Shown: positions 1 through 6,047 of the stretch, piece after piece | How positions within the stretch are numbered: position 1 is the stretch's first letter | Layout: each line of letters opens with the position of its first letter | Source: an uncultured Rubrobacteraceae bacterium | Lineage (GTDB): Bacteria; Actinomycetota; Rubrobacteria; Rubrobacterales; Rubrobacteraceae | NCBI GenBank assembly: GCA_902806105.1 | Contig: CADCVI010000139.1 | Location: 1 to 7,946 of the forward strand | Direction of reading: 5' to 3' | Length of the DNA: 7,946 bases | The notes under the pieces: model-generated | Told to the model about the DNA's origin: nothing | Databases searched by the model: none | The model's input: only the letters and a program-made list of their open reading frames with translations | Translations under genes and position numbers: made by a program

Positions 1-373
1 CACCGCCGTGCTCCTGAACCTCGACGGCCCCTCGGCAGCCATCCGCGAGAGGATGGGACGCGCAGACGTGAGCCTGCACGTTCCTCACCTCTTCGACGTC
101 GAGGTGCTGCACGCGATCCGGCGGCACACCTTGAGGGGTGCGCTCTCGGTCGCGCGGAGCTACAGGGCCACGGAAGCCCTACGTAACCTGAGAGCCGTAA
201 GGTACCCCCACGCCGCGCTCTTGCCCCGGATTTGGGAACTGCGCGAGAATCTGACCGCTTACGACGCGGCCTACGTCTCCCTGGCCGAGACCCTTGGAGC
301 GCCGCTGGTCACGATGGACGCGCGGTTGGCCCGCGCATCGGGGCACCGCGTCGAGATCGAGCTGTACGGCTAG
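1..373 (+). CDS. VapC-like PIN-domain ribonuclease (toxin), 5' end missing
   Basis: The frame is open from base 2 to the TAG at 371-373, so the gene starts upstream; GTG at 8 is internal. The visible 123 residues fit the C-terminal bulk of a VapC/PIN protein. The first residues (TAVLLNLDGPS) look like the tail of the usual DASAVV-L strand, whose first catalytic Asp would lie just outside the window. FDVEVLHAIRR carries the second acidic residue, and TAYDAAYVSLAETLGAPLVTMD carries the third and fourth Asp positions, ending in the typical LVTMDARLA strand. Known family role: Mg-dependent endoribonuclease toxin of type II toxin-antitoxin pairs, usually cutting tRNA or rRNA and neutralised by a VapB-type antitoxin encoded just upstream. 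That partner gene would lie outside the window, so the pairing is inferred. The gene ends 10 bp before the stop codon of the convergent transporter gene. Confidence 0.85.
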   Translation, partial: TAVLLNLDGPSAAIRERMGRADVSLHVPHLFDVEVLHAIRRHTLRGALSVARSYRATEALRNLRAVRYPHAALLPRIWELRENLTAYDAAYVSLAETLGAPLVTMDARLARASGHRVEIELYG

Positions 374-383
374 TCGAGGGGCA

Positions 384-1088
384 TTATCTGCCGAGCGGCA
401 ACGGGTTGAAGCTCGTGTCGCGATCGTAGACGTCGACGCCCTCCCGGCGCTTGAGACGGTTCACGATGAGGTAGGTGAAGGGCGTTGCGAGGGCCTCGTA
501 GGCCGACTTCAAGACCCACTGGGTAAGGATGATGGGGATGATCGCCCCCGCCGGGATCGTCCCGACGAAGGCGAGGGAGACGAAGATCGCGGAGTCGAGG
601 CCCTGGCCGACGATGGTGGAGCCGATCGTGCGGGCCCACAGGTGGCGTCCCTCCGTGGCGACCTTCAGCTTCGCGAGGACGTACGAGTTGGCGAGCGAGC
701 CGACGAGGTAGGCGACGAACGAGGCGGCGAGGAGGCGCGGGGCGTAGCCGAGGATCGTCTCGTAGGCCTCCTGCCCCTCCCAGATCGGCGCGGGGGGCAG
801 GGCACCGGCCAGGGAGATCACGCCGACCGCCAGCAGGTTGCAGAGAAAAGCCAGCCAGATCACGCGCCGCGCCGCCCGGAAGCCGTAGACCTCGGTGAGG
901 ATGTCCCCGAAGATGTAGCTGAGCGGGAAGATCAGGGTGCCCGCGTCGAGCACGAGCCCGAAGACCCCGACGAGCTTGACCGCCGTGACGTTCGCCACGA
1001 CGAGGCACGTCACGAAGACCGCCACGACGACCACGAACGCCAGGGAATACCTCTCGTCCCTCTCGCCCACCATACTCCGATCCGACAC
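384..1088 (-). CDS. yhhQ: Queuosine-precursor (preQ0) transporter, YhhQ/VUT family
   Basis: Predicted 234-aa integral membrane protein of the YhhQ (vitamin uptake-like) family, which imports 7-cyano-7-deazaguanine for queuosine synthesis in E. coli. Family-typical stretches are IFGDILTEVYGFRAARRVIW (about residues 59-78), SLANSYVLAKLKVATEGRH (131-149), ARTIGSTIVGQGLDS (152-166) and KSAYEALATPFTY (194-206). About six hydrophobic segments are visible, starting near residues 16-33. Start choice: GTG at 1088 has GGAGG five bases upstream. An ATG at 1073 also lies in frame, but the nearest GGAG is only one base away from it, and the open frame reaches back to ATG 1211 without family-like sequence. 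No tgt, queA or other queuosine gene is visible next to it, so the substrate rests on family membership alone. It is divergent from the glycosylase gene and convergent with the PIN gene. Confidence 0.93.
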   Translation of the reverse strand: MSDRSMVGERDERYSLAFVVVVAVFVTCLVVANVTAVKLVGVFGLVLDAGTLIFPLSYIFGDILTEVYGFRAARRVIWLAFLCNLLAVGVISLAGALPPAPIWEGQEAYETILGYAPRLLAASFVAYLVGSLANSYVLAKLKVATEGRHLWARTIGSTIVGQGLDSAIFVSLAFVGTIPAGAIIPIILTQWVLKSAYEALATPFTYLIVNRLKRREGVDVYDRDTSFNPLPLGR

Positions 1089-1302
1089 CCAAACCTCCAG
1101 AAGATCCGACAAAAGAACAGGGGCAAGTGTACCCCCGGCACCGTTAATGATACGGCATCGAGCCGACGGTTTGCGCGCGGCGCCTGCGAGGAAGACCGTT
1201 TCCAGAGGCACTACCGAAGGGTAGGATCGAGGGCATGCTAGGTATTCGAAACATCCCAGAAAATCATATGCATTTCATGCCTGCGGTAGAGGTCGGGTAG
1301 CC
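1089..1302. promoter_or_regulatory. Divergent intergenic region between yhhQ and the uracil-DNA glycosylase gene
   Basis: This 214-bp stretch has no supported gene and must hold the promoters of both flanking genes. For yhhQ, TACACT on the minus strand (1126-1131) is a fair -10 match and would give a leader of roughly 35 bases, but no convincing -35 lies 16-18 bases upstream. On the plus side, 1240-1280 is clearly more AT-rich than its surroundings and holds several short palindromes (GCATGC at 1233, TTCGAA at 1245, CATATG at 1265, ATGCAT at 1268). It is a likely promoter or operator zone for the glycosylase gene, though no clear -35/-10 pair can be named. The minus-strand leader was checked for a preQ1 riboswitch and shows no convincing match. 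Confidence 0.4.
1094..1098 (-). promoter_or_regulatory. Ribosome-binding site of yhhQ, decides the GTG start
   Basis: GGAGG on the minus strand lies five bases (TTTGG) before GTG 1088. This spacing favours the GTG over the in-frame ATG at 1073, which sits 20 bases from this site. Confidence 0.65.
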
Positions 1303-1884
1303 GTGGAAGAGAGAAGGGCACCGTGGGAGGACTTGAAGCGCCAGGCCTCCGAACGCCTCGGCGCGAGCGCCGTCTTCGGGGAGGGTCCGGTGGGTGCGAC
1401 CGTCGCGATCATCGGGGAGGCGCCGGGGGAGCAGGAGGACAGGGCCGGGAAGCCGTTCGTGGGCAGGGCCGGAAAGCTTCTCAACGAGCTTCTCGAAGAG
1501 GCCGGCATCGACCGCTCGGAGGTCTACGTCACGAATACCGTCAAGGTACGGCCGACGACCGAGAAGGACGGGCGGCTCAAGAACCGTCCGCCCAGAGTCG
1601 GGGAGGTCCGGGAAGGGGTGGAGATCCTGATCCCCGAGTTGAGGGCAATCGGTCCCGCCGTCCTCGTCCTGCTCGGCAACACGCCGTCCAAGGCGCTCAT
1701 AGAAAAGTCCTTCGCGATGAAAAAAGACCGCGGCGTCCTGCGGGATTCGATCCTGGACCTGCCCGCGATCGCGACCTACCACCCCGCCTACCTCCTCCGC
1801 CTCCAGGGCACCCCCGCATACGACGAGGCTCGTGAGGAGTCGATCAGCGACCTCAGGGCAGCCCTCGGGGCCGCGAGGGGCTAG
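1303..1884 (+). CDS. Uracil-DNA glycosylase superfamily protein, family 4/UDGX-like, without iron-sulfur cysteines
   Basis: A 193-aa protein of the uracil-DNA glycosylase superfamily, whose members remove uracil from DNA to start base-excision repair. Motif A is GEAPGEQED (38-46), followed by FVGRAGKLLNELL (52-64), VTNTVKVRP (76-84), VLVLLGNTPSKAL (121-132) and the C-terminal HPAYLLR (160-166). The GEQED form and a longer loop after VTNTVK (TTEKDGRLKNRPPR, 85-98) resemble UDGX, but the KRRIH histidine that UDGX uses for covalent uracil-DNA linkage is not present. Family 4 and UDGX enzymes normally bind a [4Fe-4S] cluster through four Cys; this protein has no Cys at all, with Val82 where VKC is usual. 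The start is GTG 1303, with GAGG about ten bases upstream; the frame has no other start back to a stop at 1222. The stop TAG shares CTAG with the stop of the convergent permease gene. Uracil excision is likely but not certain. Confidence 0.87.
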   Translation: MEERRAPWEDLKRQASERLGASAVFGEGPVGATVAIIGEAPGEQEDRAGKPFVGRAGKLLNELLEEAGIDRSEVYVTNTVKVRPTTEKDGRLKNRPPRVGEVREGVEILIPELRAIGPAVLVLLGNTPSKALIEKSFAMKKDRGVLRDSILDLPAIATYHPAYLLRLQGTPAYDEAREESISDLRAALGAARG

Positions 1885-2681
1885 GTCAGCAGCAGGCGGG
1901 CGCCGACGAAGATCAGCATGCAGGCCAGGATGGCGCGCAGGGGCTTGCCGGGGACGTACGGGGCGAGGCGGCTGCCGACGAGGACGCCGGGGACGCTGCC
2001 CAGCAGGAGCGTCCCCGCGAGGGCCCAGTCCACGTTCCCCTGCGAGGCGTGGGCGAGGCCCGTCACGAGCGAGAGGACCGTGGCGTGGGCGATGTCCGTC
2101 CCGACTACCACAGCGGGGGCCAGAGGATAAAGCAGGAGCAGTATGATCGCCATGATGCTCCCGGAGCCTATCGAGGTGAGCCCCACGAGGTAGCCTCCCA
2201 TCGCCCCGAACAGGACGGTGAAGAGGCGCCGCTTGAGGCTCATCGGGCTCTTGCCGTCCCACACCGGCCTGTGCGATTCGGCCGAGCGGTCGCGCATGAA
2301 GAAAGTGCGGAAGATCAGGGACGCCCCCACGAGGACGAGGGTGGACGCGATGATCGTGATCATGATGGAGCGGACCGCTTCCTCGTCGTAGTTCGCCTTG
2401 ATCCACTCGAGCGTCGCCACGCCGAGGAGGCTCGCCGGGAGGCTGCCCAGGCCGAGAAAGATAGCCACCTGGAGGTTTACCGAGCGCTGGCGGTAGTGTT
2501 GCACGGACCCGACGACCTTGGTGACCGTGGCGTAGACGAGGTCGGTGCCGACCGCGGTCGGGGCGGGGACGCCCATCGTGAGGACGAGGAAAGGCGTCAT
2601 GAGGGAACCACCCCCCACCCCCGTAAGGCCTACCAGGAAACCGACCAGCAGGCCGAACAGGGCGGGGGTGGCGTCGATCAT
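1881..2681 (-). CDS. TauE/SafE (TSUP) family permease, probably sulfate or sulfite transport
   Basis: A 266-aa membrane protein of the TauE/SafE (TSUP, formerly DUF81) family, made of two related halves. The first half has [17 protein letters not shown] (18-34) and [20 protein letters not shown] (45-64). The second half has [18 protein letters not shown] (167-184) and [18 protein letters not shown] (194-211). About eight hydrophobic segments are visible, with a hydrophilic loop near 126-152. Family members export sulfite or sulfoacetate or import sulfur oxyanions. As the last gene of a sulfate-reduction operon it could bring in sulfate, as proposed for CysZ in corynebacteria, or expel excess sulfite; the sequence does not decide. 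Its ATG overlaps the cysC stop as ATGA and no good Shine-Dalgarno lies upstream, which points to translational coupling. The open frame extends to 2894, but that upstream part is out-of-frame cysC sequence. Its stop overlaps that of the convergent glycosylase gene. Confidence 0.92.
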   Translation of the reverse strand: MIDATPALFGLLVGFLVGLTGVGGGSLMTPFLVLTMGVPAPTAVGTDLVYATVTKVVGSVQHYRQRSVNLQVAIFLGLGSLPASLLGVATLEWIKANYDEEAVRSIMITIIASTLVLVGASLIFRTFFMRDRSAESHRPVWDGKSPMSLKRRLFTVLFGAMGGYLVGLTSIGSGSIMAIILLLLYPLAPAVVVGTDIAHATVLSLVTGLAHASQGNVDWALAGTLLLGSVPGVLVGSRLAPYVPGKPLRAILACMLIFVGARLLLT

Positions 2682-3247
2682 GCCTTGTTGAGTTGCTCTA
2701 CCGGCGCGAGGTAGCCCTTCTCCTCCAGCAGCCCGACCACGCGCGCCGCGCTCTCGCGGGGCTCCTCCTCGTTGGTCTTGATGCGAAGCTCGGGAGCCTC
2801 CGGGGCCTCGTAGGGGTCGGAGACGCCGGTGAACTGAGGGATCTCCCCCGAGTATGCCTTCTTGTACAGGCCCTTCACGTCGCGCTCGGCGCACACCTCG
2901 ACCGGGGCGTCCACGAAGATCTCGATAAAGTCCTCGCCGATCTGGTGGCGCACCTGGTCCCGGACCTCCTTGAACGGAGAGATGGCCGAGACGATCACCC
3001 CGACGCCGTTGCGCGTCAGAAGGTTCGCCACGAAGCCTATGCGGAGGACGTTCGTGTCGCGGTCCTCCCGCGAGAAGCCGAGGCCCTTGGAGAGGTTCGT
3101 CCTGACGATGTCCCCGTCGAGAACCTCCACGCTGCCGATCCTGCGCCTTAGCTCGTGCTCGACGATCTCGGCGATGGTGGTCTTGCCGGCCCCCGAGAGC
3201 CCCGTGAACCAGAGCGTGAAACCGCGATCCAGCTTGCCCTTCTCCAT
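2678..3247 (-). CDS. cysC: Adenylylsulfate (APS) kinase
   Basis: A 189-aa cytoplasmic kinase that phosphorylates APS with ATP at the 3' position, giving PAPS. The P-loop GLSGAGKTT is at 16-24. The APS-kinase signatures [20 protein letters not shown] (43-61), [14 protein letters not shown] (64-77), VSAISPF (86-92), [21 protein letters not shown] (111-131) and [16 protein letters not shown] (139-154) follow in the usual order, and the length is normal for a stand-alone CysC. Start choice: ATG 3247 has AGGAGGGG seven bases upstream. A longer in-frame start at 3280 would lie inside the palindrome and adds residues unlike the family. It follows sat after 65 bp and is coupled to the permease gene by ATGA. 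With sat it forms a two-enzyme sulfate-activation pathway, without CysN/CysD in this window. Confidence 0.97.
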   Translation of the reverse strand: MEKGKLDRGFTLWFTGLSGAGKTTIAEIVEHELRRRIGSVEVLDGDIVRTNLSKGLGFSREDRDTNVLRIGFVANLLTRNGVGVIVSAISPFKEVRDQVRHQIGEDFIEIFVDAPVEVCAERDVKGLYKKAYSGEIPQFTGVSDPYEAPEAPELRIKTNEEEPRESAARVVGLLEEKGYLAPVEQLNKA

Positions 3248-3254
3248 TGCTAAT

Positions 3255-3262
3255 CCCCTCCT
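3255..3262 (-). promoter_or_regulatory. Strong ribosome-binding site of cysC
   Basis: AGGAGGGG on the minus strand, seven bases before ATG 3247, is the best Shine-Dalgarno in the operon. It starts three bases after the end of the 28-bp palindrome, so folding of that hairpin could affect ribosome loading. Confidence 0.75.
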
Positions 3263-3265
3263 AGA

Positions 3266-3293
3266 CCCCGCGAGACGCATGCGTCTCGCGGGG
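3266..3293. repeat. Perfect 28-bp palindrome between sat and cysC
   Basis: Two 14-base arms (CCCCGCGAGACGCA and its exact reverse complement) meet with no spacer. In the sat-cysC transcript they would form a very stable hairpin with a minimal loop. The minus-strand sequence after the stem is TCTAGGAGGGG, not a T-run, so it does not look like a standard intrinsic terminator. On the plus-strand reading it is followed by GTTCATTGG, also not a T-run. Possible roles are an intercistronic stabilising or processing hairpin, a partial attenuator that lowers expression of cysC and the permease gene, or a binding site for a dimeric regulator. No second copy was noticed in the window. Confidence 0.9.
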
Positions 3294-3312
3294 GTTCATT
3301 GGTTACCTTCTC

Positions 3313-4500
3313 TTACTGGCCGTTCTTCTCGGAATTGAGGCCGTTTATGAGCACCTCGACTACCTCGGGGCGGGAGAACTCCGGCGGCGGATACTCGCCC
3401 TTCTGGAGCATCTCGCGCACCCGCGTCCCGCTGAAGAAAACGTGATTCTCCTTGTCGTGCGGGCAGGTCTTCGGCGTCGCCATCCCGCCGCAGTTGAGGC
3501 AGTAGAAGGCGTGCTCGAACATGAGCGGCGTGATCCCGAGCTCGTCGGCGTCGAACTCGTTGAAGATCTCCTGCGCGTCGTAGGTCCCGTAGTAGCTCCC
3601 CACGCCCGCGTGGTCGCGACCGATGATGAAGTGGGTGCAGCCGTAGTTTTTGCGGCACATGGCGTGGAAGATCGCCTCGCGCGGCCCCGCATACCTCATC
3701 GCGGCCGGGAAGACCGAGAGCACGGTCCGCTCCTCGGGGTAGTACCGGTCCAGGATGGTCTCGTAGGACTTCATCCTCACCGCCGCCGAGATGTCGTCGG
3801 ACTTGGTCTCCCCGACGAGCGGGTTCAGGAGCAGCCCGTCGACGATCTCCAGCGCGCTCTTCTGGATGTACTCGTGCGCGCGGTGGACAGGGTTCCTGGT
3901 CTGGAAGCCGACCACCTTCTTCCAGCCCTTCTCCGCGAAGAGCGCCCGCAGCTCGGCGGGCTCGCGGTAGTAGCCCGGGAAGGGCCGCGGGTTGGGCTCG
4001 TCCACGAGCAGCGTGACCTCGCCGCCGAGCAGCGTGTCGCCCTGCCTGTACACCGCCGCCACCCCCGGATGCTCCCCGTCCTCCGTCCGGTAGACGTTCT
4101 TCGCCTCGTGGCCCTTGTCGTAGCCGAAGCGGTCGGTCACGGCCATCGTCGCGAGGACGTTGCCGGAACCGTCCGTCAGCGCGACCTCGCTGCCCTCGCT
4201 GACGCCGTTCGCCTCGCCCTCGGTAGCCGACAGCGTGATCGGCATGCTCCACACGAGCCCGTTCGCAAGATGCATCGTCTCGACGACGGAGTTGTAATCC
4301 TCCTGGCCCATGAAGCCCTTGAGCGGCGAGAAGACGCCGGTCGAGATCATCTCAAGGTCGGAGAGCGCCCGTGGCCCGAGCGCGACCTTCGGCAGCCCAT
4401 CGGCGGCCTTGAGCCTCTCGGCCCGCTCCCCCTCGGGCGCCCGCCGGTCGACGAGCTCCCCGCCGTGCGGCGCTATGGCCGTGTAGTCGGCGGCCTTCAT
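3313..4500 (-). CDS. sat: Sulfate adenylyltransferase (ATP sulfurylase)
   Basis: A 395-aa homomeric-type ATP sulfurylase, which forms APS and pyrophosphate from ATP and sulfate. The N-terminal part has PHGGELVDR (11-19) and [14 protein letters not shown] (51-64) of the PUA-like domain. The catalytic domain has [11 protein letters not shown] (200-210) with the HxxH nucleotide-binding pair H206/H209, then [22 protein letters not shown] (267-288), GRDHAGVG (294-301) and the metal-site Cys/His set C334, C337, C346 and H348 before SGTRVREML (357-365). The length is typical, and there is no C-terminal APS-kinase fusion, consistent with a separate cysC downstream. ATG 4500 overlaps the stop of the preceding gene (ATGA), with only a weak purine run upstream, so translation is probably coupled. 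The open frame continues to 4587, but those extra residues do not look like Sat. Confidence 0.98.
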   Translation of the reverse strand: MKAADYTAIAPHGGELVDRRAPEGERAERLKAADGLPKVALGPRALSDLEMISTGVFSPLKGFMGQEDYNSVVETMHLANGLVWSMPITLSATEGEANGVSEGSEVALTDGSGNVLATMAVTDRFGYDKGHEAKNVYRTEDGEHPGVAAVYRQGDTLLGGEVTLLVDEPNPRPFPGYYREPAELRALFAEKGWKKVVGFQTRNPVHRAHEYIQKSALEIVDGLLLNPLVGETKSDDISAAVRMKSYETILDRYYPEERTVLSVFPAAMRYAGPREAIFHAMCRKNYGCTHFIIGRDHAGVGSYYGTYDAQEIFNEFDADELGITPLMFEHAFYCLNCGGMATPKTCPHDKENHVFFSGTRVREMLQKGEYPPPEFSRPEVVEVLINGLNSEKNGQ

Positions 4501-4847
4501 CGGCTCGCCCCCGCGGAGGCGAGCGCCTGTTCGCAGCCGAGTTCCGGCAGGCGGCGCGTCACGCGGCCCGCGAGACCGGCGGCGCAATGCTCCCAGATCC
4601 TCTCGCCGACGACCCAGAGCCTCAGCTCACCCGCGTAGCTTCGGGCGATGCCCAGGAAATTCTCGTATGGCATTCCGGCCTCCTCCAGGTCGTCGCCCCA
4701 CTCCTCCCAGAGGGGGTCGGCGACGAACCGGGCGTCGTTGATGGTCTTCATGCCATCCTCCGGGGTCTCCTCCAGGAGGGCGCGTGTGTCCGCGCGTAGC
4801 TCCAGGGGCTCGGAGGGCACGGGCAGGGTTCTTCTCGACTCGCTCAA
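4497..4847 (-). CDS. Conserved-looking protein of unknown function in the sulfate-reduction operon
   Basis: I do not recognise this 116-aa protein. It is soluble, with no signal peptide or membrane segment, acidic in the middle and basic near the end. An aromatic stretch, [20 protein letters not shown] (about 44-63), is followed by a probable helix around [20 protein letters not shown] (68-87). It has two Cys (C88, C104) in no metal-binding pattern, so it is not a ferredoxin like corynebacterial CysX. The start is TTG 4847, which directly follows the TAG of the flavoprotein gene and has GAGG six bases upstream; an ATG at 4751 is an alternative giving 84 residues. Its TGA overlaps the sat ATG. 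Abutting genes on both sides argue that it is a real operon gene, perhaps an accessory to the reductase/flavoprotein pair or to Sat. That role is inference only. Confidence 0.75.
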   Translation of the reverse strand: MSESRRTLPVPSEPLELRADTRALLEETPEDGMKTINDARFVADPLWEEWGDDLEEAGMPYENFLGIARSYAGELRLWVVGERIWEHCAAGLAGRVTRRLPELGCEQALASAGASR

Positions 4848-6047
4848 CTAGTACCTCACCGCTTCGTGTGCGACCGGCGCCCGATCCGTCCCGGAATAGT
4901 TCTCCAGGTGCTCCTCGTAGTCGATAAAGAGCGGAGCCTCGGGGTCAAAAGCCCGCTTGAGGCTCTTGAACGCGATCCTTTTGTCCAAAGCGTCAAGCTT
5001 ATCTAATGCCTCCGGCTTGTCAAGCTCGCGAAGCTCCAGCTTCGGGCGGACGTGCTCGAACGCGCTCAAACCCTCGTCGCTCCGGATGATGACCGAGGAG
5101 TACCCGTCGGCGCTGCCGACGCTCCCGACGGAGATGTCTGCGGCGTGGCCCATGAAGTCCGCGCACTCGTCGCAGCCCTTGAGGGCGGCGCCGTGGAAGT
5201 CGCGGATGGGCTCCTCGAAGATGGACTCGCCATCGAGGTCCTGCACGATCATCTTGCCGCGGATGATGTCGACCCGGCCGACGTTGTCGAGGTCGACGTT
5301 ACGCTTGTCCCGGATCTCCTCGAGCATCAGCTTCTCGTAGTTGAAGCTCTTGGTGCAGAGGAGCGCGATCGTAAGCGTGATCGCCTCGACCTGCGACGAG
5401 CCCCAGGTCCAGGGCCGCGCCTGCATGGCCTTGATCCCCTCGATCTCGCACGGCGTACCCACCACCGCGATCCTCGGGTTCGGCGGGAGGTCGTAGCCCT
5501 TGAAGTCCACGTGGCCCAGGGCGAGCGTCTGGTTGTAGAAGGAGCCCGCGGCCTCGCGGACCTCGTCGGGGGTCGTGGCGAGGAACGCCTCGCCCTTCCA
5601 ACGCTCGGTCTCCGACTCGCGGGCGACGAGAGCGCCGTCGATCTCGCCCTTCTCGAGCAGCTCGATCAGCATCGCGCTCACGAACCCGCCGTCCTGCGCA
5701 CCCTCGATCATCGGGTTCACCCGGGCGGTGTAGCTCTCCTCGACGTGGCCGATGCCCTCGATCGCGCGGGCCTCGCCGTTCCCCGTGATCTTCCACGTGG
5801 ACTCGTACTGGAGGCCGCCGCGCGGGCAGAAGTCCCAGCACAGCGAACAACCCGTGCACATCTTCACGAGCTCCGGCAGGTCGTCGTCCCCGATCCCGAT
5901 GGAGTCGGTAGGACAGGCCGCGACGCACACGCCGCACTGCACGCAACGCTCGGCGTCGATGACTGCCTTTTCGAGGTCCCAGAACCAGACCTTGCCGGGA
6001 GCCTCGTCGATGTCGTTCATCAGCTCCCGGATGTCGAACCCGGCCAT
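4848..6047 (-). CDS. FrhB/FpoF-like iron-sulfur flavoprotein, candidate electron donor to the sulfite reductase
   Basis: A 399-aa member of the coenzyme F420 hydrogenase/dehydrogenase beta-subunit family. The N-terminus has two 4Fe-4S ferredoxin motifs: C35-x2-C38-x2-C41-x3-C45-P and C64-x2-C67-x2-C70-x3-C74-P. The FrhB domains follow, with AQDGGFVSAMLIELL (117-131), IDGALV (136-141), VVGTPCEIEGIKAM (195-208), LLCTKSFNYEKL (229-240) and GCDECADFMGHAADISVGSVG (291-311). C200, C231, C292 and C295 could hold a further cluster near the FAD. Known relatives oxidise or reduce F420 (FrhB, FpoF, the front half of archaeal Fsr) or use ferredoxin (7-hydroxymethyl chlorophyll a reductase). Start ATG 6047 shares one base with the stop of the siroheme reductase gene (TAATG), so the two are co-translated. 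The inferred job is feeding electrons from F420H2 or ferredoxin to sulfite reduction. A lysine/leucine-rich low-complexity patch lies at 341-357. Confidence 0.92.
   Translation of the reverse strand: MAGFDIRELMNDIDEAPGKVWFWDLEKAVIDAERCVQCGVCVAACPTDSIGIGDDDLPELVKMCTGCSLCWDFCPRGGLQYESTWKITGNGEARAIEGIGHVEESYTARVNPMIEGAQDGGFVSAMLIELLEKGEIDGALVARESETERWKGEAFLATTPDEVREAAGSFYNQTLALGHVDFKGYDLPPNPRIAVVGTPCEIEGIKAMQARPWTWGSSQVEAITLTIALLCTKSFNYEKLMLEEIRDKRNVDLDNVGRVDIIRGKMIVQDLDGESIFEEPIRDFHGAALKGCDECADFMGHAADISVGSVGSADGYSSVIIRSDEGLSAFEHVRPKLELRELDKPEALDKLDALDKRIAFKSLKRAFDPEAPLFIDYEEHLENYSGTDRAPVAHEAVRY

Noticed and set aside
389..400. TGCCGAGCGGCA inverted repeat near the 3' end of yhhQ as a terminator
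   Set aside because: The stem is four to five pairs with a tiny loop, lies within coding sequence and has no T-run on either strand.
1105..1160. Possible preQ1 riboswitch in the yhhQ leader (GGGG/CCCC hairpin with a purine-poor tail)
   Set aside because: The stem is only about four pairs and the A-rich tail and loop bases of known preQ1 classes are missing.
294..1241. Plus-strand open frame opposite yhhQ
   Set aside because: It is Arg/Asp/Glu-rich shadow sequence with no recognisable fold and overlaps two well-supported genes.
3266..3300. The sat-cysC palindrome as a standard intrinsic terminator
   Set aside because: There is no T-run after the stem on the minus strand, and cysC follows at once with a strong ribosome-binding site, so full termination would make no sense here.
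3442..4638. Plus-strand open frame (398 codons) opposite sat
   Set aside because: It is an antisense shadow; Sat motifs on the minus strand are unambiguous.
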